This document shows, one piece after another, positions 39,122 through 47,099 of a stretch of 64,000 bases of DNA. The first letter of the stretch is position 1, and every line of letters starts with the position of its first letter. The DNA comes from Rhizobium lentis (GTDB taxonomy: Bacteria; Pseudomonadota; Alphaproteobacteria; Rhizobiales; Rhizobiaceae). Below the pieces are notes generated by a model, which made no database searches, had not been told where the DNA came from, and saw nothing but the letters and a program-made list of their open reading frames with translations. The stretch is from assembly GCF_014200175.1 (NCBI RefSeq), contig NZ_JACHBD010000015.1, positions 33,908-97,907 on the forward strand, read 5' to 3'. Position numbers and translations under genes: made by a program.

Positions 39122-40117
39122 ATGTCTGTAGACGAGACGACGATTTTCGACGATTTCCTGCTGAAGAGCGGCCTGAAGAGCGCTTCCGAGGAAGCGATCT
39201 ACAAGCCCCTGACGGGTGGTGTTTCTTCAGATATCTATCGCGTGGAGCTCCCCGGCCGGCTCATCTGCGTGAAACGCGCCCTTGCCAAGCTTAAAGTATC
39301 TGCCGATTGGCAAGCGCCGGTGTCGAGAAACCTATACGAATGGAACTGGATTTCCTTCGTGGCGGAGCATTTCCCTTCTGCCGTTCCGAAGCCTCTCGCG
39401 CACGATGCGCCGTCTGGTGTTTTCGCAATGGAGTTTCTTCCGAGCGACGACTACCCGCTCTGGAAGACCAACCTGCTTCACGGAAGCGTCGACCGAAAGG
39501 CGGCAGCGGTCATTGGCCAGCGGATTGGACAGATCCATTCCGTCAGTGCCCGCACACCGGGGTTGCCGGAAAAATTTGACTCCGGATCGAACTTTTATGC
39601 TCTTCGGCTAGAGCCTTATCTGGTGGCCGCTGCCGCCAAACATCCTTTCGTCAGCGATCGTCTCGCCGAGCTGGTTGAGCGCACCGCCGCAGCAAAGCTG
39701 GCGCTGGTCCACGGCGATGTCAGCCCGAAGAACATCCTGTTGGGCAGAAACGGTCCTGTGTTCCTGGATGCCGAATGCGCCTGGTTCGGCGATCCGGCTT
39801 TCGACCTAGCCTTCTGCCTGAACCATCTGTTGCTGAAGAAGATCGTTGCCGGAAAGGCGGCATCCGAGCTTGCATCGTCATTCGCGGCCTTGACGGCAGC
39901 CTACATGGATCAGGTCGACTGGGAGGATCGGGACGCCCTCGAGGCCCGGGCCGCAAGCCTGCTGCCCACCCTCTTCCTCGCCCGGGTCGACGGCAAATCG
40001 CCCGTCGAATACATAACCGACGAATGTCAGCGCGAGGCCGTCCGCAAAGCCGCAATCCCGTTGATCGCCTCGCCGCCGCAAAAGCTCGCTGACGTGGCGC
40101 AGGCCTGGTTTCCGTAA
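39122..40117 (+). CDS. APH/choline kinase-fold phosphotransferase
   Basis: A 331-residue small-molecule kinase of the aminoglycoside phosphotransferase fold. ATP-binding Lys51 lies in GRLICVKRAL, the catalytic loop is LALVHGDVSPKNILL (HGDxxxxN) and the metal-binding site is FLDAECAWFGDPAFDLAF. Nothing suggests drug resistance: it sits in an operon with a 2-hydroxyacid dehydrogenase and in a regulon with an enolase-like protein and PEP carboxylase, so a metabolite kinase, perhaps acting on glycerate, is inferred. Its ATG has AAGGA before it. It converges on the FMN reductase gene. Confidence 0.8.
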   Translation: MSVDETTIFDDFLLKSGLKSASEEAIYKPLTGGVSSDIYRVELPGRLICVKRALAKLKVSADWQAPVSRNLYEWNWISFVAEHFPSAVPKPLAHDAPSGVFAMEFLPSDDYPLWKTNLLHGSVDRKAAAVIGQRIGQIHSVSARTPGLPEKFDSGSNFYALRLEPYLVAAAAKHPFVSDRLAELVERTAAAKLALVHGDVSPKNILLGRNGPVFLDAECAWFGDPAFDLAFCLNHLLLKKIVAGKAASELASSFAALTAAYMDQVDWEDRDALEARAASLLPTLFLARVDGKSPVEYITDECQREAVRKAAIPLIASPPQKLADVAQAWFP

Positions 40118-40160
40118 GGAACGCAGGCCTTTCCGGAGCCATACGCTTTTCACGTCAGAT

Positions 40161-40198
40161 GAAAAAGAAAACGCCACCGCGCTGTGTTCGCGATGGCG
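40161..40198 (-). terminator. Rho-independent terminator of the dioxygenase-transporter operon
   Basis: On the minus strand CGCCATCGCG and CGCGGTGGCG (40189-40198 and 40172-40181, one mismatch) form a hairpin followed by TTTTCTTTTTC (40161-40171). It lies 25 bases after the FMN reductase stop. Confidence 0.8.
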
Positions 40199-40222
40199 GA
40201 TGAAGTCCTGATCTGCTGCGGC

Positions 40223-40774
40223 TCAGAACCTGGCGACCCAGCTTTCGAACGCAACCAGGAAGCTCTCGATGAACTTCTGGGTTCCTTCATTGAGGAATAC
40301 CCCATGGTCGCCCACCAATTTGTCTGCCGTGCTGAGGTAAACCTCAGGCTGGGGCATGGTCGGCACGTTGATGTTGGTCAGGATAACCCGGAGCTGGAGT
40401 GCTGCGGCAGCGCCGCCAATCAGACCGGGAGAAGCCCCGGTCACCGCACCGGGCTTATGATCCCATACGCTTTTCCCGAACGGTCGAGAGCCGACTTCGA
40501 TCGCATTCTTCAATGCCGCGGGTACGGATCTATTGTATTCCGGTGTCACGAAGATTGCCCCATCGCAAGCCTTGATGCGTTCGCGGAAGGACGCCCATTC
40601 CACCGGCGGCGTTTCGGTCTCAAGGTCCTGGTTATAGAGCGGAAGATCGCCGATCGGCACGATTTCCAGGTTCAGCCCGTCAGGCGCTACTTTCTGCATT
40701 GCACGGGCAAGCTTCAGGTTGATAGAAGCCTGACGAAGGCTTCCGACCAGGACCGCGATATCTTTCTTGGACAT
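40223..40774 (-). CDS. NADPH-dependent FMN reductase (ChrR/YieF-like)
   Basis: A 183-residue flavodoxin-fold reductase. FMN-phosphate loop IAVLVGSLRQASINLKLARA and second flavin loop FVTPEYNRSVPAALKNAIE are typical for the ChrR/ArsH-like group that reduces quinones, FMN or chromate with NAD(P)H. It is the last gene of a four-gene operon behind a dioxygenase, a binding protein and an MDR reductase. A plausible role is two-electron reduction of quinones or reactivation around the dioxygenase; this is inference. Confidence 0.87.
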   Translation of the reverse strand: MSKKDIAVLVGSLRQASINLKLARAMQKVAPDGLNLEIVPIGDLPLYNQDLETETPPVEWASFRERIKACDGAIFVTPEYNRSVPAALKNAIEVGSRPFGKSVWDHKPGAVTGASPGLIGGAAAALQLRVILTNINVPTMPQPEVYLSTADKLVGDHGVFLNEGTQKFIESFLVAFESWVARF

Positions 40775-40827
40775 GTTCTCTCTTCTCGCGTGAGGGCGGC
40801 GCCGGCCGCAGCCGGCACCGGTGATTG

Positions 40828-41958
40828 TTATTGGTAGGCGGCAGGGACCGGAGGAATGACCACGTAGTTGCTGAAGCCGCCATCGCGTTCGCCGATGCCG
40901 GAAATGGCTTCATTCACCCGCTCGAGCGGATAGATCTTGTGCTCGAGATAGGAGAGGTCGAGCGCGCCGGTGCGGACCATGTCGGCCATTTCTTGCCCTT
41001 GGGCAGCGCTGAACCAGTTGGAGCCGATGAGCTGAACCTGCTCGTCCATCAACCACTTCACGTCGACCGGAACATCTTCCGCCACGCCGCCAACGACAAC
41101 CACACGGCCGCCTCGACGAACGCCGCGCATGGAATCGACCACGGTCGCAGCAGGAGCTCTCGCGCCCAGCGCGCTGATGACGAAATCCACTCCCTCGCCG
41201 CCGGTTTGGGCCTTCGCCCATTCTCCCGTCGAGCCTTCACCGAGCATGATCGTGTCGATGCGGTCGGGCGCGATGGCCTTTATGCGGTCCATCAACTCCT
41301 TGTTTCTGCCGGTGCCCAGAATTTTGGAGAGGCCCATTGCAAGAGCGAGCTTGGTGGCCGCGACGCCGAGCGTGCCGGTAATCCCGTCGATGAGGCAGAC
41401 CTGGCCGGGTCCGGCCTGTGCATTCTTCAGGGCGCCGTAGGATGTGCCGAGATAGCCGAAGCGGCCGGCCTGTTCGAAGCTGAGATTGTCCGGCAGGCAT
41501 ACGAGTGAATATTCCGGGGCGGTCATGTATTGGCTGAAGCCGCCGTAGGGATAAAGATCGAAGATTCGTTGACCATCACGGCTGGTGCTGAAGTACCCGT
41601 TTAAGGTGTAGTAGCGGCATTGGCTACGGTTGCCTGACCGGCACGCCTTGCAGGAACCACAGGATCTGAGAGGGCTGACATAGACACGATCGCCAATTTT
41701 GACATTGGTGACCGCCTCGCCCACTTCGGCGACGACTCCGGCCGGATCCAGGCCGAACACTGCCGGAAACTTCGGCAGCGGCTGGTGGGGAAACCAGGTT
41801 GGCCAGTTATTGATGACGTTGGCCATGTTGGGCACGATGCCGCAAGCCCTGACCTGCACCAGGACGTCGTTGGGCCGGGGCGCGGGAACCGGAATCTCAT
41901 CCAGCGACATGGGCTGATGCAGAGCATGCAGCCGAGCAGCGATCATAGTTTTAACCAT
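40828..41958 (-). CDS. Medium-chain dehydrogenase/reductase with intact structural zinc lobe but altered catalytic zinc site
   Basis: A 376-residue MDR of the zinc alcohol dehydrogenase type. The structural zinc lobe is complete (CGSCKACRSGNRSQC, four Cys), and the NAD(P) domain has LIDGITGTLGVAATKLALA. The catalytic site is not standard: the usual GHE is replaced by GLDPAG (FGLDPAGVVAEVG), and the segment that normally carries the third ligand reads FGYLGTSYGAL with no Cys. So it may be a zinc-independent reductase, for instance of an enone or quinone, instead of an alcohol dehydrogenase. The ATG at 41958 has GGAGGAG; an ATG at 41970 is part of that site. Confidence 0.82.
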   Translation of the reverse strand: MVKTMIAARLHALHQPMSLDEIPVPAPRPNDVLVQVRACGIVPNMANVINNWPTWFPHQPLPKFPAVFGLDPAGVVAEVGEAVTNVKIGDRVYVSPLRSCGSCKACRSGNRSQCRYYTLNGYFSTSRDGQRIFDLYPYGGFSQYMTAPEYSLVCLPDNLSFEQAGRFGYLGTSYGALKNAQAGPGQVCLIDGITGTLGVAATKLALAMGLSKILGTGRNKELMDRIKAIAPDRIDTIMLGEGSTGEWAKAQTGGEGVDFVISALGARAPAATVVDSMRGVRRGGRVVVVGGVAEDVPVDVKWLMDEQVQLIGSNWFSAAQGQEMADMVRTGALDLSYLEHKIYPLERVNEAISGIGERDGGFSNYVVIPPVPAAYQ

Positions 41959-42049
41959 TAACTCCTCCATGGGACATCGGTCGGACCGTGCCCGACCGAA
42001 TGCATTTTTTAGTTTCAGACAGGTGCGCTGCAGTGCCGAGCGGCATTCG

Positions 42050-43264
42050 TCAGGGGACCAGGAACTCCTTTCCAGCCGGTCGGAAGTCCGCCGGCCAGAC
42101 AGTCACCCAGTCCTTCCCCTGAACCTGCTTGAGCTTTGTCGATGCCTTCCCGGCATTGAACTTGCCGTCGAAAGTCCTTGGCCCGACCACCGTCTCGACC
42201 GCATTCGAGCGCAACCATGCAGCCATCGCGGCGTCGTCCAGCTTCCCTGCCCCTTCGGCTGCTGCCGCAAGGATTTGCCACGCAGCATATTCGACGGCGG
42301 CCTGATACTCGGTTCGCGGATAGGGGAAGCCTGCCGCCTTCGCCTTGCTGCCGTAAGCGCTTACGAACTCCTGGGCGCCGTAATACTTGAGGAATGGTTC
42401 GTGCTCCTCGAACCAGGTCAGCGAGGTCAAGCCATTCGCTTGGGGGTGGGCTGCGGTCGGGCCAGGTGCCGGGAACAGGTAGAACTGGTTCCTTGGTTGG
42501 TAGTCGATCCGGCTCATTGCATCGAGAAGCTGCACTGCCTCCATGCCGATCGCACCGGACCACAGCAGATCCGGATCAGCCGCTTTGATGCGGTTTGCGA
42601 TTGCGCCGAAGTCCTTCGTGCCGAATTCATATTCGAGGTCCAGCACGCTTTTTATGCCACGCTTGTCGGCGACCTGCTGACCGCCCTTGGCGATCGTCAG
42701 AGCCGACGGGAATTTGCTGGTGACGAAGGCGATCGTCTTGGGAGGGGTCGGCAGGCTGGCATAGGCATCGAGAACGACTTCGGTGTCGGTCAATTGCGGT
42801 TCCGCCCCGATCGGAAGCGAGGGGAACTGCAGCGGATAGGGTGCGAGGCTTGGGTCGCCAAGGCTGCTCTGAACGAGCATCTTCTTGAACCGAGCGGCAA
42901 CACCCATTGCTGCGATAATCGAGGACGTGCCGTAAGGCCCCATCAGGAGATCGACCTTGTCGGCCGTCACCAGACGCTCGTAAAGGGTTCGCGCATTGGC
43001 GGGAAGCGATTGGTCGTCAAGAAGGACGAACTCCACCTTCCGTCCGAGAATACCGCCTTTGGCGTTGATCTGTTCGACGAACACCTCTGCCGCGAGCTTA
43101 TGGATTGCGCCGACGCCCGCAAGCGGACCTGTCAACGGCAGCGTTCCGCCGACGCGGATCGGTCCCTCCTGGGCGAAAACCCTCGGCATTGAGCTGAAAG
43201 CTGCCACGGCGGCCGCAGACCCGAGAAATGCACGTCTATTCAGTTTAATGGATTTCACATTCAT
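42050..43264 (-). CDS. Branched-chain-amino-acid-type ABC transporter substrate-binding protein
   Basis: A 404-residue periplasmic binding protein of the Leu/Ile/Val type (peripla_BP_6). The N-terminus NRRAFLGSAAAVAAFSSMP followed by RVFAQEG is a twin-arginine-like signal, and the mature protein begins IRVGGTLPLTGPLAGVG, the family hallmark. Members of this group in rhizobia and pseudomonads bind amino acids but also aromatic and other acids. It is cotranscribed behind the dioxygenase gene and serves the LivHMGF set at 46392-49679, as no other binding protein is near. Good GGGAGG start site. Confidence 0.9.
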   Translation of the reverse strand: MNVKSIKLNRRAFLGSAAAVAAFSSMPRVFAQEGPIRVGGTLPLTGPLAGVGAIHKLAAEVFVEQINAKGGILGRKVEFVLLDDQSLPANARTLYERLVTADKVDLLMGPYGTSSIIAAMGVAARFKKMLVQSSLGDPSLAPYPLQFPSLPIGAEPQLTDTEVVLDAYASLPTPPKTIAFVTSKFPSALTIAKGGQQVADKRGIKSVLDLEYEFGTKDFGAIANRIKAADPDLLWSGAIGMEAVQLLDAMSRIDYQPRNQFYLFPAPGPTAAHPQANGLTSLTWFEEHEPFLKYYGAQEFVSAYGSKAKAAGFPYPRTEYQAAVEYAAWQILAAAAEGAGKLDDAAMAAWLRSNAVETVVGPRTFDGKFNAGKASTKLKQVQGKDWVTVWPADFRPAGKEFLVP

Positions 43265-43345
43265 CTCATCCTCCCAAGTGCTTCCGGCATGTCATCGCGC
43301 TCACGGGCTCGCGGCGCGTCGGTCTCCTGCCGCCGGCGGCAGCTC

Positions 43346-44347
43346 TCAGCTCTTCGCGAGCCCTTCTGCGTATCGTTCGAGCGTCATCGGGTTCGGCATT
43401 TTCTCGGGGTGCTCCAGCGGTACTCCCGCAAATTCGCTGGCCTCGAAGAACCATTTCGAGACGGCCGGCATTCCCCAATGGACATTGGTGCTAAGGGATG
43501 CCGCGTCCCAGCGAATGGGCTCCAATTCCGCATCTATCGTGGTGTAGTGATTGTTGAAGAACTCCACCCGATGCCCATCCGGATCGCGCAGATAGACGAA
43601 CAGGACTCCTGAAGGACCATGACGTCCGGGCCCGCGCTCAATGCTGTCTCCATATCCGTAACGGCTGGCAAAATCGCATACGGCGAAGATGTCGCTGCTT
43701 TCGGGAACCGTATAAGCAAAATGATGCAGCTGCGGGCCGATGCCAGGCACCAAGGCCAGGTCGAGACAGACACCTTTGCGATACATGAAGTTCGCAATGA
43801 GAGTGTCGCCCGCTGCTATATATTCCGAAGTCCGGAAGCCGAGTTCGCCGTAGAACGCGCTGAGACCCAGCGGATCCGCAACCATGATCTGGCAATGGTC
43901 CAGGCCCTGGGCTCGGGCGCCACGATGTTCATGCACTGCGAGAAACTTGCGGGGATGGACGCTCATGCTGGAGCAAAGCTCGATGCGAGCGCCCGAGGGA
44001 TCGCTGACAAGCAGGGTCCGCCCTTGGTTTCGAACCTCGACCCATTCTGCCGGAAGGCCCTTCTCCTCGAAGAAGGCCTTGGCCTTGTCCAGATCCTCCT
44101 CCAGGAAGACCCGGTAACCTATCCGCCTACACGCCGGCTTGTCGCCGGCGGGTGCGAGCACGAGACTGTGGTGGCAGGCCTCGGACAGCCCGCGAAGGTA
44201 GGAAACACCATCCGTGAATTCTGTTTCGACGAGGCCGCCGACATTGACGTAAAAGTCTCGGCTACATCCCACATCATTGACTTCAAGCACGACGTGACTG
44301 AAGCGCGTGATGTTGAAGGGAGGCTTCAAATTAACAGCCGGAAGCAT
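43346..44347 (-). CDS. VOC-family extradiol dioxygenase (catechol 2,3-dioxygenase-like)
   Basis: A 333-residue two-domain vicinal-oxygen-chelate protein. The N-terminal module starts ITRFSHVVLEVNDVGCSRDF; the C-terminal catalytic module has the metal ligands expected for type I extradiol dioxygenases: His in LDHCQIMVADPLG, His in QLHHFAYTV and Glu in DGHRVEFFNN. Fe(II)- or Mn(II)-dependent ring cleavage of a catechol-like compound is therefore likely, but the ring substrate is not known. The ATG at 44347 lies just downstream of the operator. It is the first gene of the operon. Confidence 0.83.
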   Translation of the reverse strand: MLPAVNLKPPFNITRFSHVVLEVNDVGCSRDFYVNVGGLVETEFTDGVSYLRGLSEACHHSLVLAPAGDKPACRRIGYRVFLEEDLDKAKAFFEEKGLPAEWVEVRNQGRTLLVSDPSGARIELCSSMSVHPRKFLAVHEHRGARAQGLDHCQIMVADPLGLSAFYGELGFRTSEYIAAGDTLIANFMYRKGVCLDLALVPGIGPQLHHFAYTVPESSDIFAVCDFASRYGYGDSIERGPGRHGPSGVLFVYLRDPDGHRVEFFNNHYTTIDAELEPIRWDAASLSTNVHWGMPAVSKWFFEASEFAGVPLEHPEKMPNPMTLERYAEGLAKS

Positions 44348-44365
44348 GTTATCCTCGTTTGGTTT

Positions 44366-44379
44366 TGCTAACGTTAGCA
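44366..44379 (-). promoter_or_regulatory. LacI-type operator before the dioxygenase operon
   Basis: Perfect TGCTAACGTTAGCA. On the minus strand TTGACA (44398-44403), 16 bases, then TATGCT (44376-44381) form a good sigma-70 promoter whose -10 overlaps the site. The start codon is 18 bases downstream. Confidence 0.85.
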
Positions 44380-44445
44380 TAAAACGACCGGGTATTTTGT
44401 CAATGCCTGTTTTGCGCAAGACCCGCATCCGGCCCCATCCAAATC

Positions 44446-45762
44446 CTAACTTACAGCAGCAACAGCGGCTGGCTTTTCAGCCAGGTCCAGCGCCGACCAT
44501 CCGGCGAACGAAGCCTCTTTTCCAAGCGCCTCCTCAATCCGGAGAACCTCGTTCCACTTGGCCATTCGCTCAGAGCGGGAGAACGATCCGACCTTGAGCT
44601 GCTTAGCATCCCAGCCGACCGACAGATGGGCGATCGTCACATCTTCCGTCTCCCCGGATCGCGCCGAAACGATCGTCCGAAAGCCCGCCTTCTTGGCAAC
44701 GGAGAGCGCCTCGAAGGTCTCGGTGATGGTGCCGGCCTGGTTCGGCTTGATCAGAACCGCGTTGGCGCTTTTATCCTTGATCGCTTCGCTTACCCGCGCC
44801 GCGTTCGTCACAAAGAAGTCGTCGCCGATGATCTGGCATCTGGAGCCGTAGCGGGCGGTGAATTCCTTGAAACCGTCCGCATCGTCCTCGGCGAGCGGAT
44901 CCTCGATGGAGACGATCGGGTAGGCCTTCAACCAGCCGCCGAGCATGTCGATCATCTTGGCCGTATCGAGCTGCCTCCCCTCCAGTGCCAGCGAGTATCT
45001 GCCCTCTCGGCCGAATTCGGAAGCCGCTATGTCAAGCGATATCACGACCTCGCCGCCGGGCCTCAGACCGGCAGCCTCAATCGAACGCACCAGGGCATCG
45101 AGTGCTTCTTCATTGCTGGTGAAGGCTGGCCAGTAACCTCCCTCGTCCGCCACGCCCTGAAGTTTGCCGGCGCGCTTCATGATGTCCCCCGCAGCGCGAT
45201 AGACCTCGGCAGTCCATTCCAAGGCTTCCGAGAAAGTCGAGGCGGCGGGGCACATGATCATGAAATCCTGGACGTCTACCCGGCGCGCCGCGTGCGCGCC
45301 GCCACCGAAAATCTGGATTTCCGGCAGTGGCATGGTTATGGCGTTGCCGGAGCCCGCGAGATACCGCCAGATCGGTTGATCGGCCGCAGCCGCCGCGGCG
45401 TGGAGCAGCGCCATCGACGTTGCCACCGACGCATTTCCACCCAGCCTGCTCCGGTTCGGTGTGCCATCGAGCGCGATGATGGCGCCGTCCAGTTCGGCTT
45501 GATCCTTGGCATCGCGGCCAACCAGCAACTTGGCGATTTCGCCGTTGACGGAGGCAAGGGCTTTGTTGATCCCCAAGCCGGCAAGAGCGCTGCCGCCGTC
45601 TCGAAGATCGAGAGCTTCGCCGGTGCCGGTCGATGCACCGGCTGGCGCGATCGCCCGGCCGATCGCGCCGGAGGCCAGCTCGATCTCTACCTCGACAGTG
45701 GGCCGGCCACGGGAATCCCAGACGCGACGGCCCTGCACTTTTCGGATTTCGGTGTTGTTCAT
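44446..45762 (-). CDS. Enolase-family protein with altered active site
   Basis: A 438-residue protein close to enolase over its length: GASTGTGEALDLRDGG (residues 42-57), metal ligands Asp244 (SLDIAASEF), Glu287 (SIEDPLAEDD) and Asp314 (GDDFFVTN), base Lys339 (VLIKPNQAGTITETFEA), Lys390, Glu207 (DEGG) and His157. Two conserved sites differ: the QEFMI Glu is Asp166 and the His of SHRSGETED is Ala367. The housekeeping eno should be elsewhere. It is the last gene after the transporter and cupin. It may act on 2-phosphoglycerate with altered kinetics or on another phosphorylated acid. A GTG at 45777 is an alternative start; neither has a good ribosome binding site. Confidence 0.85.
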   Translation of the reverse strand: MNNTEIRKVQGRRVWDSRGRPTVEVEIELASGAIGRAIAPAGASTGTGEALDLRDGGSALAGLGINKALASVNGEIAKLLVGRDAKDQAELDGAIIALDGTPNRSRLGGNASVATSMALLHAAAAAADQPIWRYLAGSGNAITMPLPEIQIFGGGAHAARRVDVQDFMIMCPAASTFSEALEWTAEVYRAAGDIMKRAGKLQGVADEGGYWPAFTSNEEALDALVRSIEAAGLRPGGEVVISLDIAASEFGREGRYSLALEGRQLDTAKMIDMLGGWLKAYPIVSIEDPLAEDDADGFKEFTARYGSRCQIIGDDFFVTNAARVSEAIKDKSANAVLIKPNQAGTITETFEALSVAKKAGFRTIVSARSGETEDVTIAHLSVGWDAKQLKVGSFSRSERMAKWNEVLRIEEALGKEASFAGWSALDLAEKPAAVAAVS

Positions 45763-45808
45763 GTTCAGTTGGTCCACAAGGTCAGATTGAGATTTGGATC
45801 ATTGAGGC

Positions 45809-46369
45809 TCACAGGCCGTCATCGTAATCCGTCGTATCGGGGGTCGGTGCGCCAACCAGCACCACGGCGATGGTTGCCGGCCTGTCGCTTTTGTTTCGCC
45901 AGGCGTGACGGGTGCCGTTCTGCACGAAGGCGTCGAACTGGACCAAGCGGGTCTCATTACCATTGTCGAGCTCCATCCAGATCTCACCGTCGAGAACGAT
46001 TCCATAGTCGACGGTAGGCGTTTGATGTTTGCCATCCGGCTCGAAGCGTTCGGCCAAGCCGGGGCTGACCGCAAGGTTCTCCGCCATAGCCGCCGAACCA
46101 TCGAAATCCGGAGACATAAAAACGGAGTCTGGTGGGAACGTTAGCACTAAAAAGCGCGTTTCGCCCGGCTCAGGAACGAAGCTCGTCACCAAAGGAGTTG
46201 GATCAGTTCCGTTGAACGGAACGGCTGTGGAAGCCGAAGTCGCCCAAACCATCCGCGACACCAGACCTGGGACGGTCCTGAATATGTCAGTGCGCGGAAC
46301 GGCGCGGTCCTCAGCAAACCTGGCAATACCCTGACTGCTGTGTTCCGTCACGACGCGGCGAACATGCAC
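45809..46369 (-). CDS. Cupin-domain protein
   Basis: About 186 residues with a single cupin barrel in the C-terminal half: VDYGIVLDGEIWMELDNG (first cupin motif, with few His) and FVQNGTRHAWRNKSDRPATI (second motif, with His). A role as a metal-dependent isomerase, dioxygenase or ligand-binding protein cannot be told apart. The start is ambiguous: GTG at 46369 follows GGGAGAG with 5-base spacing and lies after the LivF stop; an ATG at 46429 would overlap LivF by 38 bases. Between livF and the enolase-like gene, same strand. Confidence 0.72.
   Translation of the reverse strand: MHVRRVVTEHSSQGIARFAEDRAVPRTDIFRTVPGLVSRMVWATSASTAVPFNGTDPTPLVTSFVPEPGETRFLVLTFPPDSVFMSPDFDGSAAMAENLAVSPGLAERFEPDGKHQTPTVDYGIVLDGEIWMELDNGNETRLVQFDAFVQNGTRHAWRNKSDRPATIAVVLVGAPTPDTTDYDDGL
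46133..46146. promoter_or_regulatory. Possible intragenic operator in the cupin gene
   Basis: TGGGAACGTTAGCA matches TGCTAACGTTAGCA at 12 of 14 bases, with a perfect right half. It lies inside the cupin gene, about 370 bases upstream of the enolase-like gene. It may be chance. Confidence 0.25.
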
Positions 46370-46391
46370 GGGAACTCTCCCGCTCGAATTT

Positions 46392-47099
46392 TCAGATACC
46401 AAGATACGCCTCCCTGATGCTTGGATCATTGATGAGAACCTCGGGCGCTCCGGAGGCCGTCACGCGGCCTTGCTCGATCACGTAGGCCTGATGGGCAATT
46501 TCAAGCGCCTTGTTCACATTCTGCTCGACGAGCAGCACGGCTACGCCCCGCTCGTTGATCATCTGGATGATTTTGAACATTTCTCCGACGATCAAAGGCG
46601 ACAGCCCGAGCGACGGTTCATCCATAAGCAGCACGCGCGGCTTGGCCATCAGCCCGCGGCCGATGGCAACCATTTGCTGCTGCCCACCCGATAAGGAGCC
46701 GGCCAGCGAATCCTGACGCTCTTTCAACACAGGGAAAAGCTGAAACACCTCTGCGAGCGTCGCATCGCGCTCCGCACGAGCCTGGGAGCGGTATGCACCC
46801 AGCAACAGGTTGTCCAGGACCGTCATCGCCGTGAAGAGGCGCCGCCCTTCCGGGACCACCGCGATGCCGTAATCGCAGACCCGATGGCTGGGCACTTTGG
46901 AAACGTCGTTGCCCTCGATGACGATCGTTCCCTTGTGCGGCCGCAGAATGCCGGCGATGGCATTTACCAGCGTCGTCTTTCCCGCTCCGTTCGGGCCGAC
47001 GACCGAAACGATCTCGCCCGGCCCTACACTGATAGACAGGTCCCACAGAGCGATCGCGTCTCCGTAGCCGACCTCGATCTTATCGACCTCAAGCAGCAT
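46392..47099 (-). CDS. LivF-type ABC transporter ATPase
   Basis: A 235-residue ABC ATPase of the HAAT (branched-chain amino acid) uptake class. Walker A VVGPNGAGKTTLVNAIAG, signature LAGSLSGGQQQMVAIGRGLM, Walker B RVLLMDEPSLGLSPLIV, and the typical LivF EGRRLFTAMTVLDNLLLG. It overlaps the end of the LivM-LivG fusion gene by 11 bases. With the fusion's ATPase half it would make the heterodimeric motor of the uptake system. Confidence 0.92.
   Translation of the reverse strand: MLLEVDKIEVGYGDAIALWDLSISVGPGEIVSVVGPNGAGKTTLVNAIAGILRPHKGTIVIEGNDVSKVPSHRVCDYGIAVVPEGRRLFTAMTVLDNLLLGAYRSQARAERDATLAEVFQLFPVLKERQDSLAGSLSGGQQQMVAIGRGLMAKPRVLLMDEPSLGLSPLIVGEMFKIIQMINERGVAVLLVEQNVNKALEIAHQAYVIEQGRVTASGAPEVLINDPSIREAYLGI

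Noticed and set aside
39122..40117. Aminoglycoside resistance gene
   Set aside because: The fold motif alone is not evidence for resistance; operon and regulon context point to metabolism.
44626..46017. Plus-strand frame of 463 codons opposite the enolase-like gene
   Set aside because: It is a shadow of the enolase-like frame; composition is Arg/Gly-rich with no recognisable domain.
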